64,000 nucleotides of DNA from Phycomyces blakesleeanus NRRL 1555(-) (GCF_001638985.1 NW_017265134.1:3517800-3581799); one strand, 5' to 3'. Counted from the stretch's first letter, positions 37,921 to 51,376 are shown. Numbers and translations are program-made. The notes: generated by a model not told the origin, from the sequence alone.

Positions 37921-40334
37921 CGTGCGTGTATATAAGAAAGAGAGAGAGAGAGGGAGAGAGGGAGATTTATTTTCTTCTCTTACAAAATAACAATAGTAAT
38001 AAGTTATCAATGCAAAGAAAGAAAATAAGGGGAGAGGGGATGTTTCAGAAAGAACAAAAAGTAAAATAATAATTAAAGATCAATTGATAGATAAATGGAG
38101 GGAAACTAATAAAAGGAGGGATCCAGGGACAAATGGAAGGGTAGAAATGAGAGAGAGAGGGGGGGGGGGGGGGGGGGTTAGTGAGAGAAAGGGAGAAAAT
38201 ATTCAGAGAGATCAAAATGAAGAGAACCAAAAAAAATAATTATAATTATAATAAAGAAAGCTGATTTTCTTGTTGTTTTTGATTTATTTATTTTTTTGAT
38301 GTGCAAGAAAATATAGATGTCTAAATGCACAAGCACAAGAGTAAACATCAAATAGACCTCCTTGAATTCTCTTATTATTGGTATTGAAGATGACATTGTA
38401 CATAAGATCAATACAAGAATAAAAGAGGTTCATGAACGAGTAGCATTGGTAGTACCAATACTTTTCTCTTGTTATAGCCATTATGTTCATATTTAACAGC
38501 AATAGAGCTAGAATTTAAGATTAGAATTAGAAACATTAATAGTAATATTAGCAAAAGAAATAATAATAATAATAATAATAATAACAACAAAGAGGGGGGG
38601 TGAGGGAGATTGATGCTTGGATTGTAGAACCTCAGGGTTGCCATGACATCTGGTGTCACACACGGAGAGCGTTCCGTTGATGGCAAAATCAAGCGTCACA
38701 ATTAAGAGACATGTTAAAAAAAAAAAAATTGGCGCTGAAAATAATAAATCTTGATTTTATTTTTATATATTATTCTTTTAATCCACCCCCCCCCCTCCTT
38801 TTTTTTTTTTTTAAAAAAAAATCCTTCTTTTTCATTATAGTAATTCTATTAGAATACAACATTTTTACAAGTATTTCTAATTGACTTGTGATTGTAGACA
38901 GACCTAAATAAATAAAAGAAAGTACAAATGTACATGCAAATGCAAATGTGAATGCAAATGGGAATAATAATAAAAAAGGGGAGTAAAGGAGTGAAATGTT
39001 ATGATTATTTTCTTGGGGGTAGACACATACACACAAAGAGAGAGGGAGGATTAGATATATTTTATATTTTATATTATCAGCTATGATAGTTGGTTATTTT
39101 AGTTTGACTGGTCAAATAAACAATAAGATACAAAAAGGCTTGATATTGCATTGCCTTGCCTTACATTAAATTGTGTGTATGTTTTATGTTACAGTACAGT
39201 ACATTACATTACAAGGAGGCAAGATTGTTAAGGTATGGGTAAAATGACATTCATACTATTGTGTATTGTGTATTGTGTAGTGTGCCTATTGAAATATGTT
39301 AATAAGAGCAATCAAGAATAAATTGATTGACTGATTGACCGATTGACTGGTTTAACTTGGCTGAACTAAATTCAATTCAATTCAATTCAATTGACTGACT
39401 AACTGACTTGTGAATGAATGAATGAACAAACTACTAATTGAATATTGTATCTGACATATATAAACTTGTACTATAGTGTAGTGTAAAGGATACAAATGCA
39501 AGTATGTTTTGCTTCTACTATTGAATATTCAATCAAACAAGGGTATCATTTTATGTACTATATGCACCTTTCTTTTCTTCGTCTTTTGAAAATCAAGAAT
39601 CAAAGTTTAAAAAAATAAAATAATAAATAAATACAATGTACCATGAGGCTGAAATAATTAATGCTTATTAGCTGTAATCCTATTGCTTTATTTTGCTTTG
39701 ATTGTTTGTGTTCCTGTTGTTGTTTAAAGAAGAAGAAGAAGAAGAAGAAGAAGAAGAACTCGGGATATTTCCCGGTATAGAAATACATGGATTTTTGATT
39801 TTTATTCTAAAATATATACATAAAGAAAAAGAAATGGACAAAAAAAAAGCTTAAATATATTTAAAATAAAAAATAAAAAAATATTTTTTTTTTGTACATG
39901 AAAAATGATGACAAGTAAATCAAAAATCCAAAAAAAAAAAAAAAAAAAAAAAAGCAAATTCGCATGGCTACCCGAACAGACAAGGAGAATTATATCTATA
40001 AAAAGGAGGGATGAAAAGAAAAGTGATAGAAGGGGGGTTAGGTTTTGAGTTTTTTTTTTTTTTTTTTAAAAAAAAAATGAAAAGGTTCTTTGTTAGGGTA
40101 ACCAAGTTTGTAGTGTTTTGGTTTGTGATAGATCAGACCCGACCTTGAGAGCCGTACAGACAAAATCACTTGTGTTTTTGTGTCTTTATTATTATTGATA
40201 TTGCACAATGGCGTAAAAAATTATAATTATAAATCCCTTTCTTTATCCAATTCAATATATGGAATCTTATAATATCATTCCTTGTCCCTTGAAATCTGGA
40301 CAAAACAGACAGATACATATATTATTATTATTAT

Positions 40335-40369
<35 letters not shown>

Positions 40370-40470
40370 ATTTGTTTCTTAATGATACTAATGTATGTAT
40401 GTATATATTTGGCGCCAAAATCAAAATCATAATCATAATCGAAAATCTATTAGAAGAACAAAGGTTTCAA
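37921..40470. other. Intergenic upstream of SSD1, downstream of TAD1
   Basis: No gene is supported. It contains a G19 run at 38159-38177, C10 next to T14-A8 at 38786-38821, short tandem copies of CAATT at 39373-39391, (GAA)n at 39729-39758, an A23 run near 39931, T18-A10 at 40050-40077 and (TAG)n at 40336-40369. A minus-strand stretch at 38630-38700 looks slightly coding but is short and has no splice partner. Confidence 0.55.
38159..38177 (+). repeat. Poly-G run
   Basis: Nineteen consecutive G follow a (GA)n stretch. It lies about 240 bases upstream of the SSD1 start. Such a run can form G-quadruplex structures and is a likely site of length error in sequencing. Confidence 0.9.
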
Positions 40471-42535
40471 TTATTCTATGAAAGAAAAATCTTGATATTC
40501 ATCAGGTGTCTGAACCCAGGTCTGGAAACATTGATCAAGCAGACATTGTTTTGCTTTTTGATAATCAATTGCTTCTCTTTTCCACTCCAGGTATGTCTTG
40601 GGTTCTCCTTTGTGGCTACAAAGGAAAAGTCAATAGATTAATTACATTGTGTTTATCATCTTGGTCAGTAAAGAGAAAGACTGATTATATAGCTACTTTG
40701 TATATTACTAATGACGAGCAAACCCAAATTTTGATTTTGCTCCTCTTTTAATTTTTTCATCATTATAATTCTTTACCTCAAAAGAAATCGATTGAATAAA
40801 GAAAGCTTGCAGATTAAAGGTCTAAAGATATATGTATGTATGTGATTTGCTTAGTATTTTAATAAATAAAATAGAAATCCTTGATTTTTATCACAACCAA
40901 TTTATTTTCATAAAGATGTAAGAAGAGATCATCCTCATAACCATCAAAGTATATCAAAGCAAAAATAAATAAATAAATTTACCTTGTTTTTGGGTTGGTT
41001 GGCTTGCCTTTTGGAACACCTTGCTTCCTTCCATGCACAATGACTTCTGATCTAGGCATTCCTGCAACCCATGAAATGGCTACATTTTGTGTGAGATCAA
41101 TAAAACAAACAAACAAAAAAGTAAGGTAAATGCGTCTAGTTTGACTTGCTTGATTTCCATTCAAATCTAACCTATATAGATAGATACCAAAAAAGTATAA
41201 TCTTATTTTATTTTTCTTACCTGCCCCGCTTGATACTAATGTTGAATATTTGCCTGTAGATTCCAGTACACTTTTAGATGCTTCAAATGAAATATCTGTA
41301 GGATATATCTTTGGTCGATGAAGTCTATAAGGAACAGGCAAATCTACCCAAAAAAAAATAATAATTTAAAAACGAAATCAGATGCATACAAAAGTACATT
41401 ATGTGTATGTAGTTTCTTTTTTAACATTCATCATTGATTTCTTTATTTACTTGTATGTATCTCCTTTAACCCTCAAACTCACCCTTGACCTCAACATTTA
41501 CCACCCCCAAAATACATAATAAATACATATATACACCCCTGCATCTTGAATCAAGAAAATAATTCCTACCTTGTAGTGATTCCAATCTACCGTAAAGGGC
41601 TCTCTCAAGTGATTCCTTTTCAAACATGTCACTCACGACAATCGAGTCTAGATAGACTGGCTCAAAGATGTTGGACAATAGAGCCGATTGTAACCCAAGT
41701 ACATTCCAACGAGCGATCTTGTCGCTATGTAAATAAAATGAAATGATTTTAAATGAAAAAAAAAACAAAATAATAATAATTATTTTATTATTTTACCTGC
41801 AGGACATTGACAGGGTTGGCTCAGAATCAACTCTGCCTAATTGATCATACACAAAATAAATAAATAAAAAAAAATGTTACATTTAGGGTGTTTCAAACAA
41901 GAAAGAACATACATAAACAAGACTCACCTGGTTTTGTTCGAAGTACACCCAGATGATCAAATCCAAAGCGACCCCTTTGAAACATTGGATTGAGATGCAG
42001 GACTCTTGAGCCCTCTGAGCCCTCACTAATAACGGTGGTCTTGCGTTTCTTGTTTGCATAAATGTTTTCAAGGAGCTGGCGTTCTTGATTTACATCCTGC
42101 TTTCTTTTGCCGGCCATGAATGCCTCTAATGATTCGGGTTTTTGGGCTTCGGCTAACATGGACATTGAAGCATCACCACCTATAATAATAAAATTATTAT
42201 TTTTATTTTTATATATAAGCCAAATGAAAACAAGTACTTGCATGGTGATTGACTGATGTACATGTGAAAGCTATACTCTGGACGTAACTTTATACCACTC
42301 TCTGAAGAATAGAATGGACTATCGACCTCTTCAGATGATTTGAGTTTCTCTGCTTGTTCCAGTGCATACCTTGCAAGAAGAAAGATATAAATAATCATAA
42401 ATAATTATAAATATATATATACTTTATAAAGCCTCTCCGACAAATGACTTCTGCATGATTGTCATTAACAAGTTCTCCAGTCTTGCAGAGTTTACTGTAG
42501 GGCAGGCATTTGAGTCCTGTGCTGTAAATAGACAC

Positions 42536-42574
<39 letters not shown>

Positions 42575-42634
42575 AATATATGCAAATAAACGCATATTTA
42601 TAATTTTTATTATCAAATCATAATTTTGTACAAG

Positions 42635-42665
<31 letters not shown>

Positions 42666-42944
42666 TAAGATTACCCTAATGAAATGACTTGAATAGAATA
42701 ATCATCCTTGGATGCTACAACAATTTATTTATTTATTAAATTTTAAATTTTAAATTTTCTTTTTTGACGTACAGGTATAGACAGCTAATATACAAGCCAA
42801 TACAGTCCACTCTGCTTTGTTTGAATGGACTAATGGTTTTCCCTGCTTATCTAATTTATTGAACTTTTTTATGCTTTCGGCAGCAAGAAGATTAGGAAGA
42901 TTAGGAATATCTTGCCAACTAAACAATCTCGACTCAGACCCCAT
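40471..42944 (-). CDS. TAD1: tRNA-specific adenosine deaminase 1 (A37 to inosine)
   Basis: Tad1/ADAT1 deaminates adenosine 37 of eukaryotic tRNA-Ala. Eleven exons close to 431 codons: 42944-42773, 42714-42675, 42521-42423, 42369-42242, 42179-41928, 41836-41797, 41724-41570, 41343-41221, 41079-40983, 40821-40777, 40615-40471. The zinc and catalytic motifs of the ADAR/ADAT1 deaminase domain are all present: HAEV (His93, Glu95), SPCGDAS (Cys147) and MSCSDKIARWNVLGLQ (Cys243). Later blocks LLSNIFEPVYLDSIVVSD, AISWVAG, HGRKQG and the small exon ICKLSLFNRF follow the family order. The C-terminal TYLEWKREAIDYQKA...FQTWVQTPDEYQDF resembles the human end. Exons as short as 40-45 nt are needed. Intron 4 uses a GC donor exactly at the PCG motif. 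The start is MGSESRLFSW. Confidence 0.95.
42180..42241 (-). other. GC-AG intron (TAD1 intron 4)
   Basis: The exon ends CCA-T and the donor reads GCAAGT. The acceptor TATAG precedes GTGGTGATGC, restoring P-C-G-D-A-S, the zinc-binding motif. Using the GT inside GCAAGT shifts the phase and gives TGA immediately after the junction. The 62-nt intron therefore needs GC-AG splicing. Confidence 0.85.
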
Positions 42945-43868
42945 TTTATTCTATATTTTATTTTATAATTACTAAAAAAGTTAAAGAAAAGAAGAACTGT
43001 AAAAAAAAAAATTATTTATTTATTTATTTAAAAAAAAAAGTTGGTCACTCTAAAGATAGTCACAATTATATATATATATATTTCTTTAGTTTCGCGTTGC
43101 CTTGACAACAAATTAAAATAAAAGAAAGATAGAAAAGAATACATGTGTAAATAAATAAAGTTTACTGAGCTTGGTGATAAAATATTATACATGGAATGAA
43201 TACCTTGCATTAGCTACCATACTTACTTTAGATGAACACAGAAAAAAAATTATAAAACACAAATACGTAACACTTGTAACTTGCACTGCACACTATACTA
43301 TACTATACTATAGTATACACATGTACATCAATGTGTGTGTTTGTGTACTTGATTATTAGATTATTTATATAGAGTATACAATAGAGTATATATATAAATA
43401 AAAAAAAAAAAAAAAAAAAAAAGAGTGATGTATAGAATTTTTTTTTGGGGGATGGAAAAGAAGGAAAGAGGGGGTGGGATGAATGGATTGTTTAAGATGG
43501 AGATGGAGAGGAGAGGGAAAAATAAATAAATATATAATGGGTCACAGGAGGAGAAAGAGGAGGATAAACAAAAAAGAAAAAAGAAAAAAAAAAGGCTCCC
43601 GTTCCCCTCTATCTATCTATGGCTTTGTCTCTCCACCAATTCTAATTTTATTATTATTTTATATTATATTCAACCCCAAGATCTTGTAGACTAAGAAATT
43701 ATTACTTTCTTTAGACAGACAGATATCCTGTTTAATTATTATAGTCAATACTGATTGACTAACTAATAAAGAAAGAAAAATAGTGTATTTTATTTGGAAC
43801 GTATGAAAAATGTAAAGAAAATAACAATAATATAAATAAAAGAGGGGGAGAAGAGGGGGGGGGGGAGG

Positions 43869-43899
<31 letters not shown>

Positions 43900-44559
43900 G
43901 ATTAGTGAGGGGGGGGAGGAAACAGATATTATTTTATAAGATGAAAAATGATGAAGTCAATCAAGTAATCAAGTAATTTACTAGAGTCATTGAGTAATAA
44001 ACACATTAAAGAGAGGCACAAAGATCCTTTTTTTTTTTAGAATAAAATTTAAAGTGGGACAATGAGAACTAAAAAAAAAAAAAAAAAAAAAAGCTCCGAA
44101 TTTTATTTGGGCTTGATAGAACCAAAGTAAAGTAAAGTAAAGTAAAATAAAAAAGTTATTATTATAAACGATAAAAAGTATATATTCAACATAATTTTTA
44201 TTTTTTATTTATTTTTTATTTATTTTTTATTTATTATTTTTTAATTTTTTTTTAATTTTTTAATTTCTTCTTCTTCCTTCTTCTTCTTCTTCTTCTTCTT
44301 CATTTTACATATATAATTCCAATTCCAATTTCAATTTCAATTTTTATTTTTATTTTTATTTATTTTTTTATTAAAATAAAAATTGAAAAATTGAAAAATT
44401 AAAAACAAAAATCAATTGAAACCCTCTTTTCTTTTTTAAAATTACTCTATCCAATCAAGACCGACCAAACGATCAAAAAAAAAGCAAAGCAAAGCAAAGA
44501 CGATCAATATCATTTTATAGATATCAACAACAAAAGCAACAAGAATTATATATAATATA

Positions 44560-44595
<36 letters not shown>

Positions 44596-44617
44596 AACAT
44601 TTTGTGAATTATCCCTC
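42945..44617. other. Divergent spacer between TAD1 and the cyclin gene
   Basis: This is the only divergent gene pair of the window. No gene is supported inside. It has A22 at about 43402-43423, GGAGG-rich and G12-type purine tracts (43440-43520, 43842-43868), (GATA)n at 43869-43905, A-runs near 44070, (TTTTTATTTA)n at 44198-44235, (CTT)n at 44270-44300 and (TA)n at 44570-44590 shortly before the cyclin ATG. Confidence 0.55.
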
Positions 44618-45408
44618 ATGTCACCTTGTCCAAACGATTCAATCTATCCATCCTCTTCAGCAGCACTTTTGTCATGTACAAACACCAGCCAATTAGCAGA
44701 CCTCTGTGCATTTGCAGTCCCAAATATCTGGGCTGGAACATCCACCGGAATACACAAGCAACAACAACAACAAAATTCATTTATTCATCCAAAACGCCAA
44801 GGAACCTTTAAAGTCTTTTGTCAGCAACTCATCAAAGCAACCCAGATTTCATGCGCATGCATTGTCTTGGCACTCTACTATGTCAACCGACTCAGGGAAG
44901 CATATCCATTTGTCCAGGGCTCAATTGGATCAGAAGTTCGACTATTCACTACAGCACTAGTACTGGCCAACAAATATCTTGATGACAATACATTCACAAA
45001 CAAGGTAAGAAATTAAATAAATAAATAAATAAATAAATAATTAATTAATTAATTAATATTAATTCAATTCAATTCAATTCAATGCAATATTTTGTTTGTT
45101 TTTTTTTTCTTTATTAAGACTTGGGCAGATGTATCACACATTCCAGTCCATGAACTCAATATAATGGAAGTCGAATTCTTGTCGGCCCTCAACTATCGAA
45201 TCCATGTCCCTCATCAACAATTCTTCTCCTGGGCAACCCAATGCCAACAATGGATGCCATTATCTTCATCTCACCTGCGTCCAATCAAGATCCCTAGTCG
45301 TCTAGCCCACCTCAAACCCATCAGATACTCTTCCTCTACCTCCTCCTTAGCACAACAACAACAACAACAACAACAACAGTCTCAGGTACACCATACACAT
45401 CAATATAC

Positions 45409-45439
<31 letters not shown>

Positions 45440-45919
45440 ATGCCAGTATCAATGTCAGTAATGTCAATAATGTCAATAATGCCAATATCAATGCCACCCA
45501 CAATGCCACTGTCCCACTCTCTTCCAATCCTACCGTCCTTAAAACGATCGGCACACCAGGCATCAATCACGGATTCAAATTGCTACAATCCCGAGCAGAT
45601 TACCAAACGACACTTGCCAAACACACCGCCGTCAGAAACATTCTCTCACACCAGTCTGCACACCAGCACATCTTCGATATACTCCAATTCTCTCCAGTCA
45701 TCAAGCCAAAATCCACTCTGGAAACCAATCTTGAGCTGGTCCTCATCGTCACGTCACTCTACTCCAACCACCACTCCTCTGCCAACCATGTCTCTCTACA
45801 GCTACTCAACCACATCTGCCGCATCTGCTGTAGCACCTGCAGCTGCTGCAGTAGCGGCCATGTCCACAAGCCATTCTACAATGCTCTGTGCAAGAGTTAG
45901 ATGTCTTGAAATTGAATAA
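44618..45919 (+). CDS. Pho80/Pcl-type cyclin
   Basis: Two exons (44618-45004 and 45119-45919) give 395 codons. The cyclin fold covers about residues 56-170: QLIKATQISCACIVLALYYV, then VRLFTTALVLANKYLDDNTF, and after the intron TWADVSHIPVHELNIMEVEF and LSALNYRIHV. The motif order (LANKYLDD..., then N-x-W-A-x-V/I...ELN-x-ME-x-EFL) is that of Pcl/Pho80 cyclins, which activate Pho85/CDK5-class kinases in phosphate, glycogen or polarity control. The C-terminal half is low-complexity: two poly-Gln runs (CAA repeats, 45352-45376 and 45411-45437), MSVMSIMSIMPISM-type repeats and Ser/Ala-rich segments, probably disordered. It is the only + strand gene here. The particular Pcl subfamily cannot be decided. 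Confidence 0.88.
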
Positions 45920-46104
45920 TCTTTTCTTTTCTTTTCTTTTATATATACACAACATCATTTTGTACATAGCATTCTACCTCTTTTCTTTCTTTTTTTTTTC
46001 TATATTCCAAAAAAAAATTGTATACTCTTTTTTTGTCTTTTATCTATCTATTTATTATTACTATTACAATTTACAAAATATTATTATTATATATATACAC
46101 ACAC

Positions 46105-46157
46105 ACACTACACTACACTACACTACACTACACTGCACTGCACTGCACTGCACTGCA
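46105..46157. repeat. Pentanucleotide tandem repeat (CACTA/CACTG)
   Basis: About five CACTA units are followed by about five CACTG units in one tract, so the array has diverged or been converted in halves. It lies about 200 bases downstream of the cyclin stop. Confidence 0.85.
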
Positions 46158-46310
46158 CAAATGCACGTACGCATTATATGTATATATAAATGAAAATAAA
46201 ATAAAATATAATAATTATTGTTATTTATTTATTTATTTATTTATTTCAATTTATCCATTTCTTTATCTATTTATTTATATATACAATACAATACAGTGCA
46301 TGACATGACA

Positions 46311-46340
46311 TAGCATAACATAGCATAACATAGCATAACA
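46311..46340. repeat. Decanucleotide tandem repeat
   Basis: Three perfect TAGCATAACA units are preceded by related GACATGACA units. There is no sign of function. Confidence 0.85.
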
Positions 46341-46868
46341 TATGTACATTTGTTTGTATTTATTTGTATAAATATATTTATAAAATTCCAAGAGGTTGAT
46401 ATACTGATTAATAGTGATATTAATGATAATGGTAATGGTAACCAATTGATTAATTGATCAGAATTGTACTGAAAAGAATAATGATAATAATAATAAAAAT
46501 AATAAAAATATCAAAACATTCATATCAATTTCGGCTATTTGACTGTAAATTGTAAACTTTTTGATAGGATACACAAATAAATAATATATATATATAAAAG
46601 AATCAAATACATAACTTTTGTAGTTGAATTTCAAGTCTAAAGAAAAGCAAGAATGAGAGATGAAGATTTGTGTATATTGTTTTTTTTTTTTTTTTTGGTT
46701 ATTACTATTATTCGATTGATGACCGACCAAGGTTGTATTCATTAAGACATTCATTCAGACATTCATTCATTCATTCAGACATATACAAACTTTTCAAATA
46801 ATAAAAGTAAAATACCAATCGAATTCTCCATGATTTGTATTCTTGTACAACTCGGCTTTGGCCAGAAT

Positions 46869-46901
46869 TAAATCTAAATCTAAATCTAAATCTAAATCTA
46901 A
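46869..46901. repeat. Hexanucleotide tandem repeat (AAATCT)n
   Basis: At least five tandem AAATCT units lie between cyclin-side sequence and a TTTTA array at 46951-46974. It is a simple microsatellite. Confidence 0.85.
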
Positions 46902-48395
46902 AAAAGAAAACCTCTTGCTTGTTGTTTCGATAGAGCTGCCTGTCTTGCTATTTTATTTTATTTTATTTTATTTTGTTTATTTATATTAATATTAATGTAT
47001 CCGATGATCTTTCTTGCAATTATATTACTAGTATAAAACTGTTGGTATTACTACAGTGATAGTTGAACAAGTATTTGTATTTGTACACATATTATAATAT
47101 ATAATAGACCCAGCTTGTGGATTGTTGTAAATCTGTATGATATTTGACGCACCTTTTTGGACTTTATATATCCAGCACATGTATATTTTCTTTTTTGTAC
47201 AACAGCACTTGACCGAACCTGTATCTTGCTGGTCTCTGTACTACATTCAAAATACAAAATATATATATATATATTTATATCCTTTTTTAGATTTACGCAT
47301 AGTGCGTGTGGTAAATGACGGATAGAATAACAAAAAAAAATTTTTTTTTTTAAGTACAAGAACCCTTGTTTTTTTCTTGGGTATACACAATATATATATA
47401 ATTTATAATAGCCAAATATTATCATTAGTATTAGGATGACTATTCCTTTATTTTTATTTTTCGGGGGGAAGACGGAGAAAATCAAAAATCAAAAATCAAA
47501 AATCAATCAAATTTATATATTCTTACTCAGTGAAACCCCCTCCTTTTTTGTTTTGCTTTTTTTTTTATATATATGATCGATCAATCAATCAGTGCTATTA
47601 TTAATTGATTGAGTGATTGTATGGGTAAATAGGCGATGTACATCTAAAATGATTAAACAATCTTACCAACATCATGACGCAAATAATAATAATAATAATA
47701 TAAAATATAAACAATTTCTTATGTCAGTTGATCATCTTTTATGTAAACCAATATACCATTCTTGGCATCCTTTTCTTATATAAACCCGGACCAATCTTTT
47801 CCTTTCCTTCTTTCTTTTATTTTTATTTTTATTTTCACTCCCCAATATATATATATAACCTTGAATAAATAAAGAAAGAAAGAAATATATAGCACTCGGC
47901 ACAAAGTACCATGAATTACATAATAATTCGTTTACTATTCGTATCTTGTTATTCACGGTCTGCAGTTCTTTATAGAGCAATAAACGTGCAAAAAAATATA
48001 TGAAAGTTTAATGCTATAAAATAATCAGCCATGGGAAACCTTATAATTTCCTTTTTCTTCTTCTCTTAAACTTAATAATGCTATTATTTAAATACGTTGC
48101 ATAATACTAATAGACAATTGTCTAGACTTGGTCTTCTTTGTATATAATCATACAATCTTAAAATACATAACATCTGTAATAGCCAAATAGCCAAATAGCC
48201 AAATAACCAAATAGAGCAATAAAGAGGTTCATTTTCATAAACATCGGCTGTACTGTACACAAAACAGACAAATAAATAAATAAATAAATAAATAAATCAT
48301 TTTCCAGAGTCTAGCAGGTGTTTCTATTACAGATGAGTGCAAATATGTAATGTGTTTCAAGTATTAACTCACACGCATACACAGACAAGCGCACA

Positions 48396-48462
48396 AACGA
48401 ACGAACGAACGAACGAACGAACGAACGAACGCTCGCATGGTTGCATGGTTGCATGGTTGCAT
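48396..48462. repeat. Adjacent AACG and ATGGTTGC tandem arrays
   Basis: About nine AACG units (48396-48431) are followed within a few bases by three ATGGTTGC octamers (48436-48462). Two unrelated GC-containing microsatellites side by side are unusual for this A+T-rich desert. Confidence 0.85.
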
Positions 48463-50499
48463 GCACGCACTAATGTATAGCATCGATAAAATAAAAAATG
48501 ACCTGATTGTGATATCCAATCCAATAGGTTTATTTCTATCTTTCTCCCTGTCTGTCTCTGTCTCTGTTCTTTTACACCAAGACTTATTTCCTTTTCCCTT
48601 CTATCCGAGCTATACTCAAAAATGATAATAAAAATAATACACATCTTTCTATCTTATTTTTGTATTTTGTACACAGCCAGATGGGTTACATTTCTTTTTC
48701 TTTCTTTGTTGTTGTTGCCACGCTGACAAATCAAAATGTCTCATTTCCAGAATATTAGCTTTTTTTGTCAAATTAATACTATTAATTATAATTATGATTA
48801 TCATAATAACAATTCAACTAGTGTTGGCTTTTATTTTTTATTTTATTTTTTATTATTAAAGGGAATCACAGACAATTTACCTTGTATTCTAGTGTATTCT
48901 AATGTATTGTATTGTTTGATCACATACCATTTCTTTTTTATATTATTTTGGTATTTATCAACTTGAAACAATTAGGCTTCTTGTACACCACATCTTTATT
49001 TATTTACTTATTATATAAAAATAAATATCATTCCAAATATTTATATATATATATATTTAAAAGAATTTCAAACAACAAACCAGAAACAACACCAATAATA
49101 TAAATACCATGTGTCTAGAGCTTCTTTATTTTTACCCATTTGTCTGCAACTGAAAAATATTAATAAGATTATGAAGAAGAAAAAAAAAAAAAGTCAGGTT
49201 GGAGGACAAACCAAATAATAATCTTTTAATTCAACTGGTTGTGATATGATGAGTATAAGACATCTTCTTCTATCTCTCTCTTTTTTGGGGGGAAAGAATA
49301 ATAAGGTATGTCTCCTTGACTCTTGTGTTTTCTAACCTGATTCTATAGTACTCTTAATACATACCAAGTCTTCCCCACCTCCTTCTTTATTTCTCTCATG
49401 ATCATTACAAGCTGTAGGTATTCTTTCTTGAAATTCTTCTAAAAATCATAACCATAGTAATTACTTCCAGACCTATTCTGTAAAAAAAAATATATATATA
49501 TAATATAAATTTACACCTAATTCCCCAATTGGTTCATCCAAAAATAAATAAATAAATAAATTATAAGCAGTTTTATCAATATGCTGTTATTATGATCATC
49601 ATAATAAAAGTCTCTAAATCCTACCGATGAATAAATTGACAAAACAAACAAGAATCTGCTTTGGAACAACCCATTCATTAGTACAATCAATATAATAATA
49701 ATATGCTATTGGTGTCTGTAGCATACTTGTTGATCCAATACACATCGATCGAACACACAACAAAGTGTGATTTCATACACCTGATGAAAGTAAAATTTAT
49801 TCGCAAAAATAAAAACAGTTACTTGATAAATACAATCAAGTATAAACTTTATATAATAAAAAAAAAAAAGTCATATACATACATAATATCTTGTCTTTAT
49901 TTAAACATGCAGTCTCACTTGTTCATATTCGGCACTTTGGCTGTAAATAGTCGATTGACAGAAACAAAAGAAGTATATATATAAAATTGAGGGGGTTGAG
50001 TGTAGAAAACTACTAAATCTTTCAAGTGGTGTGATTAATTGAAAAAATATAATATAAAATTAAAAAAGAAAGTGAAAGTGTCAAGTGTTCCAAAGTATTC
50101 AATCGAATATAAACCCCATATACTTTTCTTATTTCTTTAAATTCTAAAATAATAATAGCTATAATTATAATAGGTCTTTAAAGATAAAATCAAGCATTTA
50201 CGCCAAAGCTTACGAAAGAAAGAACCCAAGAACCGGATTCTTGGTATTGTAATATGTAAAAGACAACAACACCAACGACATAGAAACTATATTTTAGAGA
50301 GGAAATCAACTTACAATAAGTCGTATAGATTGTCAGAAAACCAAAACCAAAAAAAAAAAAAATGGGAGAGAACTTTCGATCAACCGTAGTTACGCTAACA
50401 AGATGTCTTAAACACAAGAGAAAACCAGAATCTTGATAGAAGTATCTCTAACAAGGCCATATTATGGTTTCAGTAGGTAGATATCACAACCCAGATAGA

Positions 50500-51210
50500 T
50501 TAACAAGCTCGTAGAAACTTATTAAAAAAATTGGTGTTTTGGGGATAAGAAATTTTATCGATGAAACATCCCCTTAAAGTGTGTGCTGGCAACTGGAAAT
50601 CGGGCAATACTACTACGAGGTTGATATATCCTATATAGTACACATCTTGTAGAGCAATATTGATGAAAAAAAAAACAAAAACATTACAGACGAGTGTGGT
50701 GGTACCCAACACCCACTTTTTTTTTCATTTTTTGAAAGAACGTCGATCGTCACTTGAACTGCTTTAACGGAGTTGAGTTTCACAAGTTCCTTTTCAGTGA
50801 AGAGGACTAAAGTGAATGGAGTCTTCCATTTACTTTTCACATCTCTTGTAACCTTTCATCATTGACGTGTACGCCTGCATAAAAAAAAAAAAAACTAAAG
50901 AGAAAAAATGCGTGACTATTCTTATATGCATGTGACTACTAGAGCTAAAGGCTATGAAAAAAAAAGCAAAAAAGTAAACAAAAAAGGACGCAAAAAAAAC
51001 AGAAAAAGACGAGCGACAACGATGCGAAACCTTATTTACCATCAAGAACTACGATTCTGCTCATGTGAATAGCTCATTAGCTTATATATAACTCTCATAA
51101 TGTTCTTGCAGAAATGAGTTTGTCAGACCATTGCGCATTAAAGATCAATTCCATAGTTTTCTCATTCAGCCTGACGTCCGATGTTGATTCGCGCATCCTT
51201 TTAACAGCCA
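50500..51210 (-). pseudogene. Decayed multi-exon protein gene, family unknown
   Basis: Three blocks run in the same direction. Block A (51210-51095) follows an acceptor ATTAG and reads AVKRMRESTSDVRLNEKTME then LIFNAQWSDKLISARTL before TGA. Block B (about 50830-50700) reads TPFTLVLFTEKELVKLNSVK, AVQVTIDVLSKNEKKSGC and WVPPHSSV. Block C (about 50650-50500) reads YIGYINLVVVLPDFQLPAHT then LRGCFIDKISYPQNTNFF, ending LRAC. Between blocks the frame is broken by stops and by homopolymers (A13, A8, T10), as expected of a dead gene. The composition is clearly protein-like. It may derive from a repeated Mucoromycota family or a transposon gene, because a fragment like block C occurs at 1220-1273. Function unknown. 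Confidence 0.45.
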
Positions 51211-51376
51211 CTAATGATAGAAAGCAAGTGTTTTTAGGGTAAAAACCAGAATGCACACGCGTTTAAAAATTGTTAAAGTCTTGAAAGTACTTGGCATATA
51301 TATGTACAGTCGATATCTGATTAATTTCTTAGAAATATAAAAGAGTTTTGACTATTACAAGAACTAGGAGCTTTGC

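Noticed and set aside
38508..38699. Minus-strand frame upstream of SSD1
   Set aside because: It is short, without splice signals, partly from an (ATT)n repeat, and has no recognisable similarity.
40282..40751. Plus-strand frames near the TAD1 3' end
   Set aside because: They overlap the last TAD1 exon (40615-40471) in antisense, and the rest is (TAG)n repeat.
46018..46308. Plus-strand frame of repeated Leu-His-Tyr-Thr residues
   Set aside because: It is produced by the CACTA/CACTG pentamer array and TTTA repeats downstream of the cyclin gene.
48396..48462. CRISPR-like repeat array
   Set aside because: The units are 4 and 8 bases in direct tandem without spacers, so it is a microsatellite in a eukaryotic genome.
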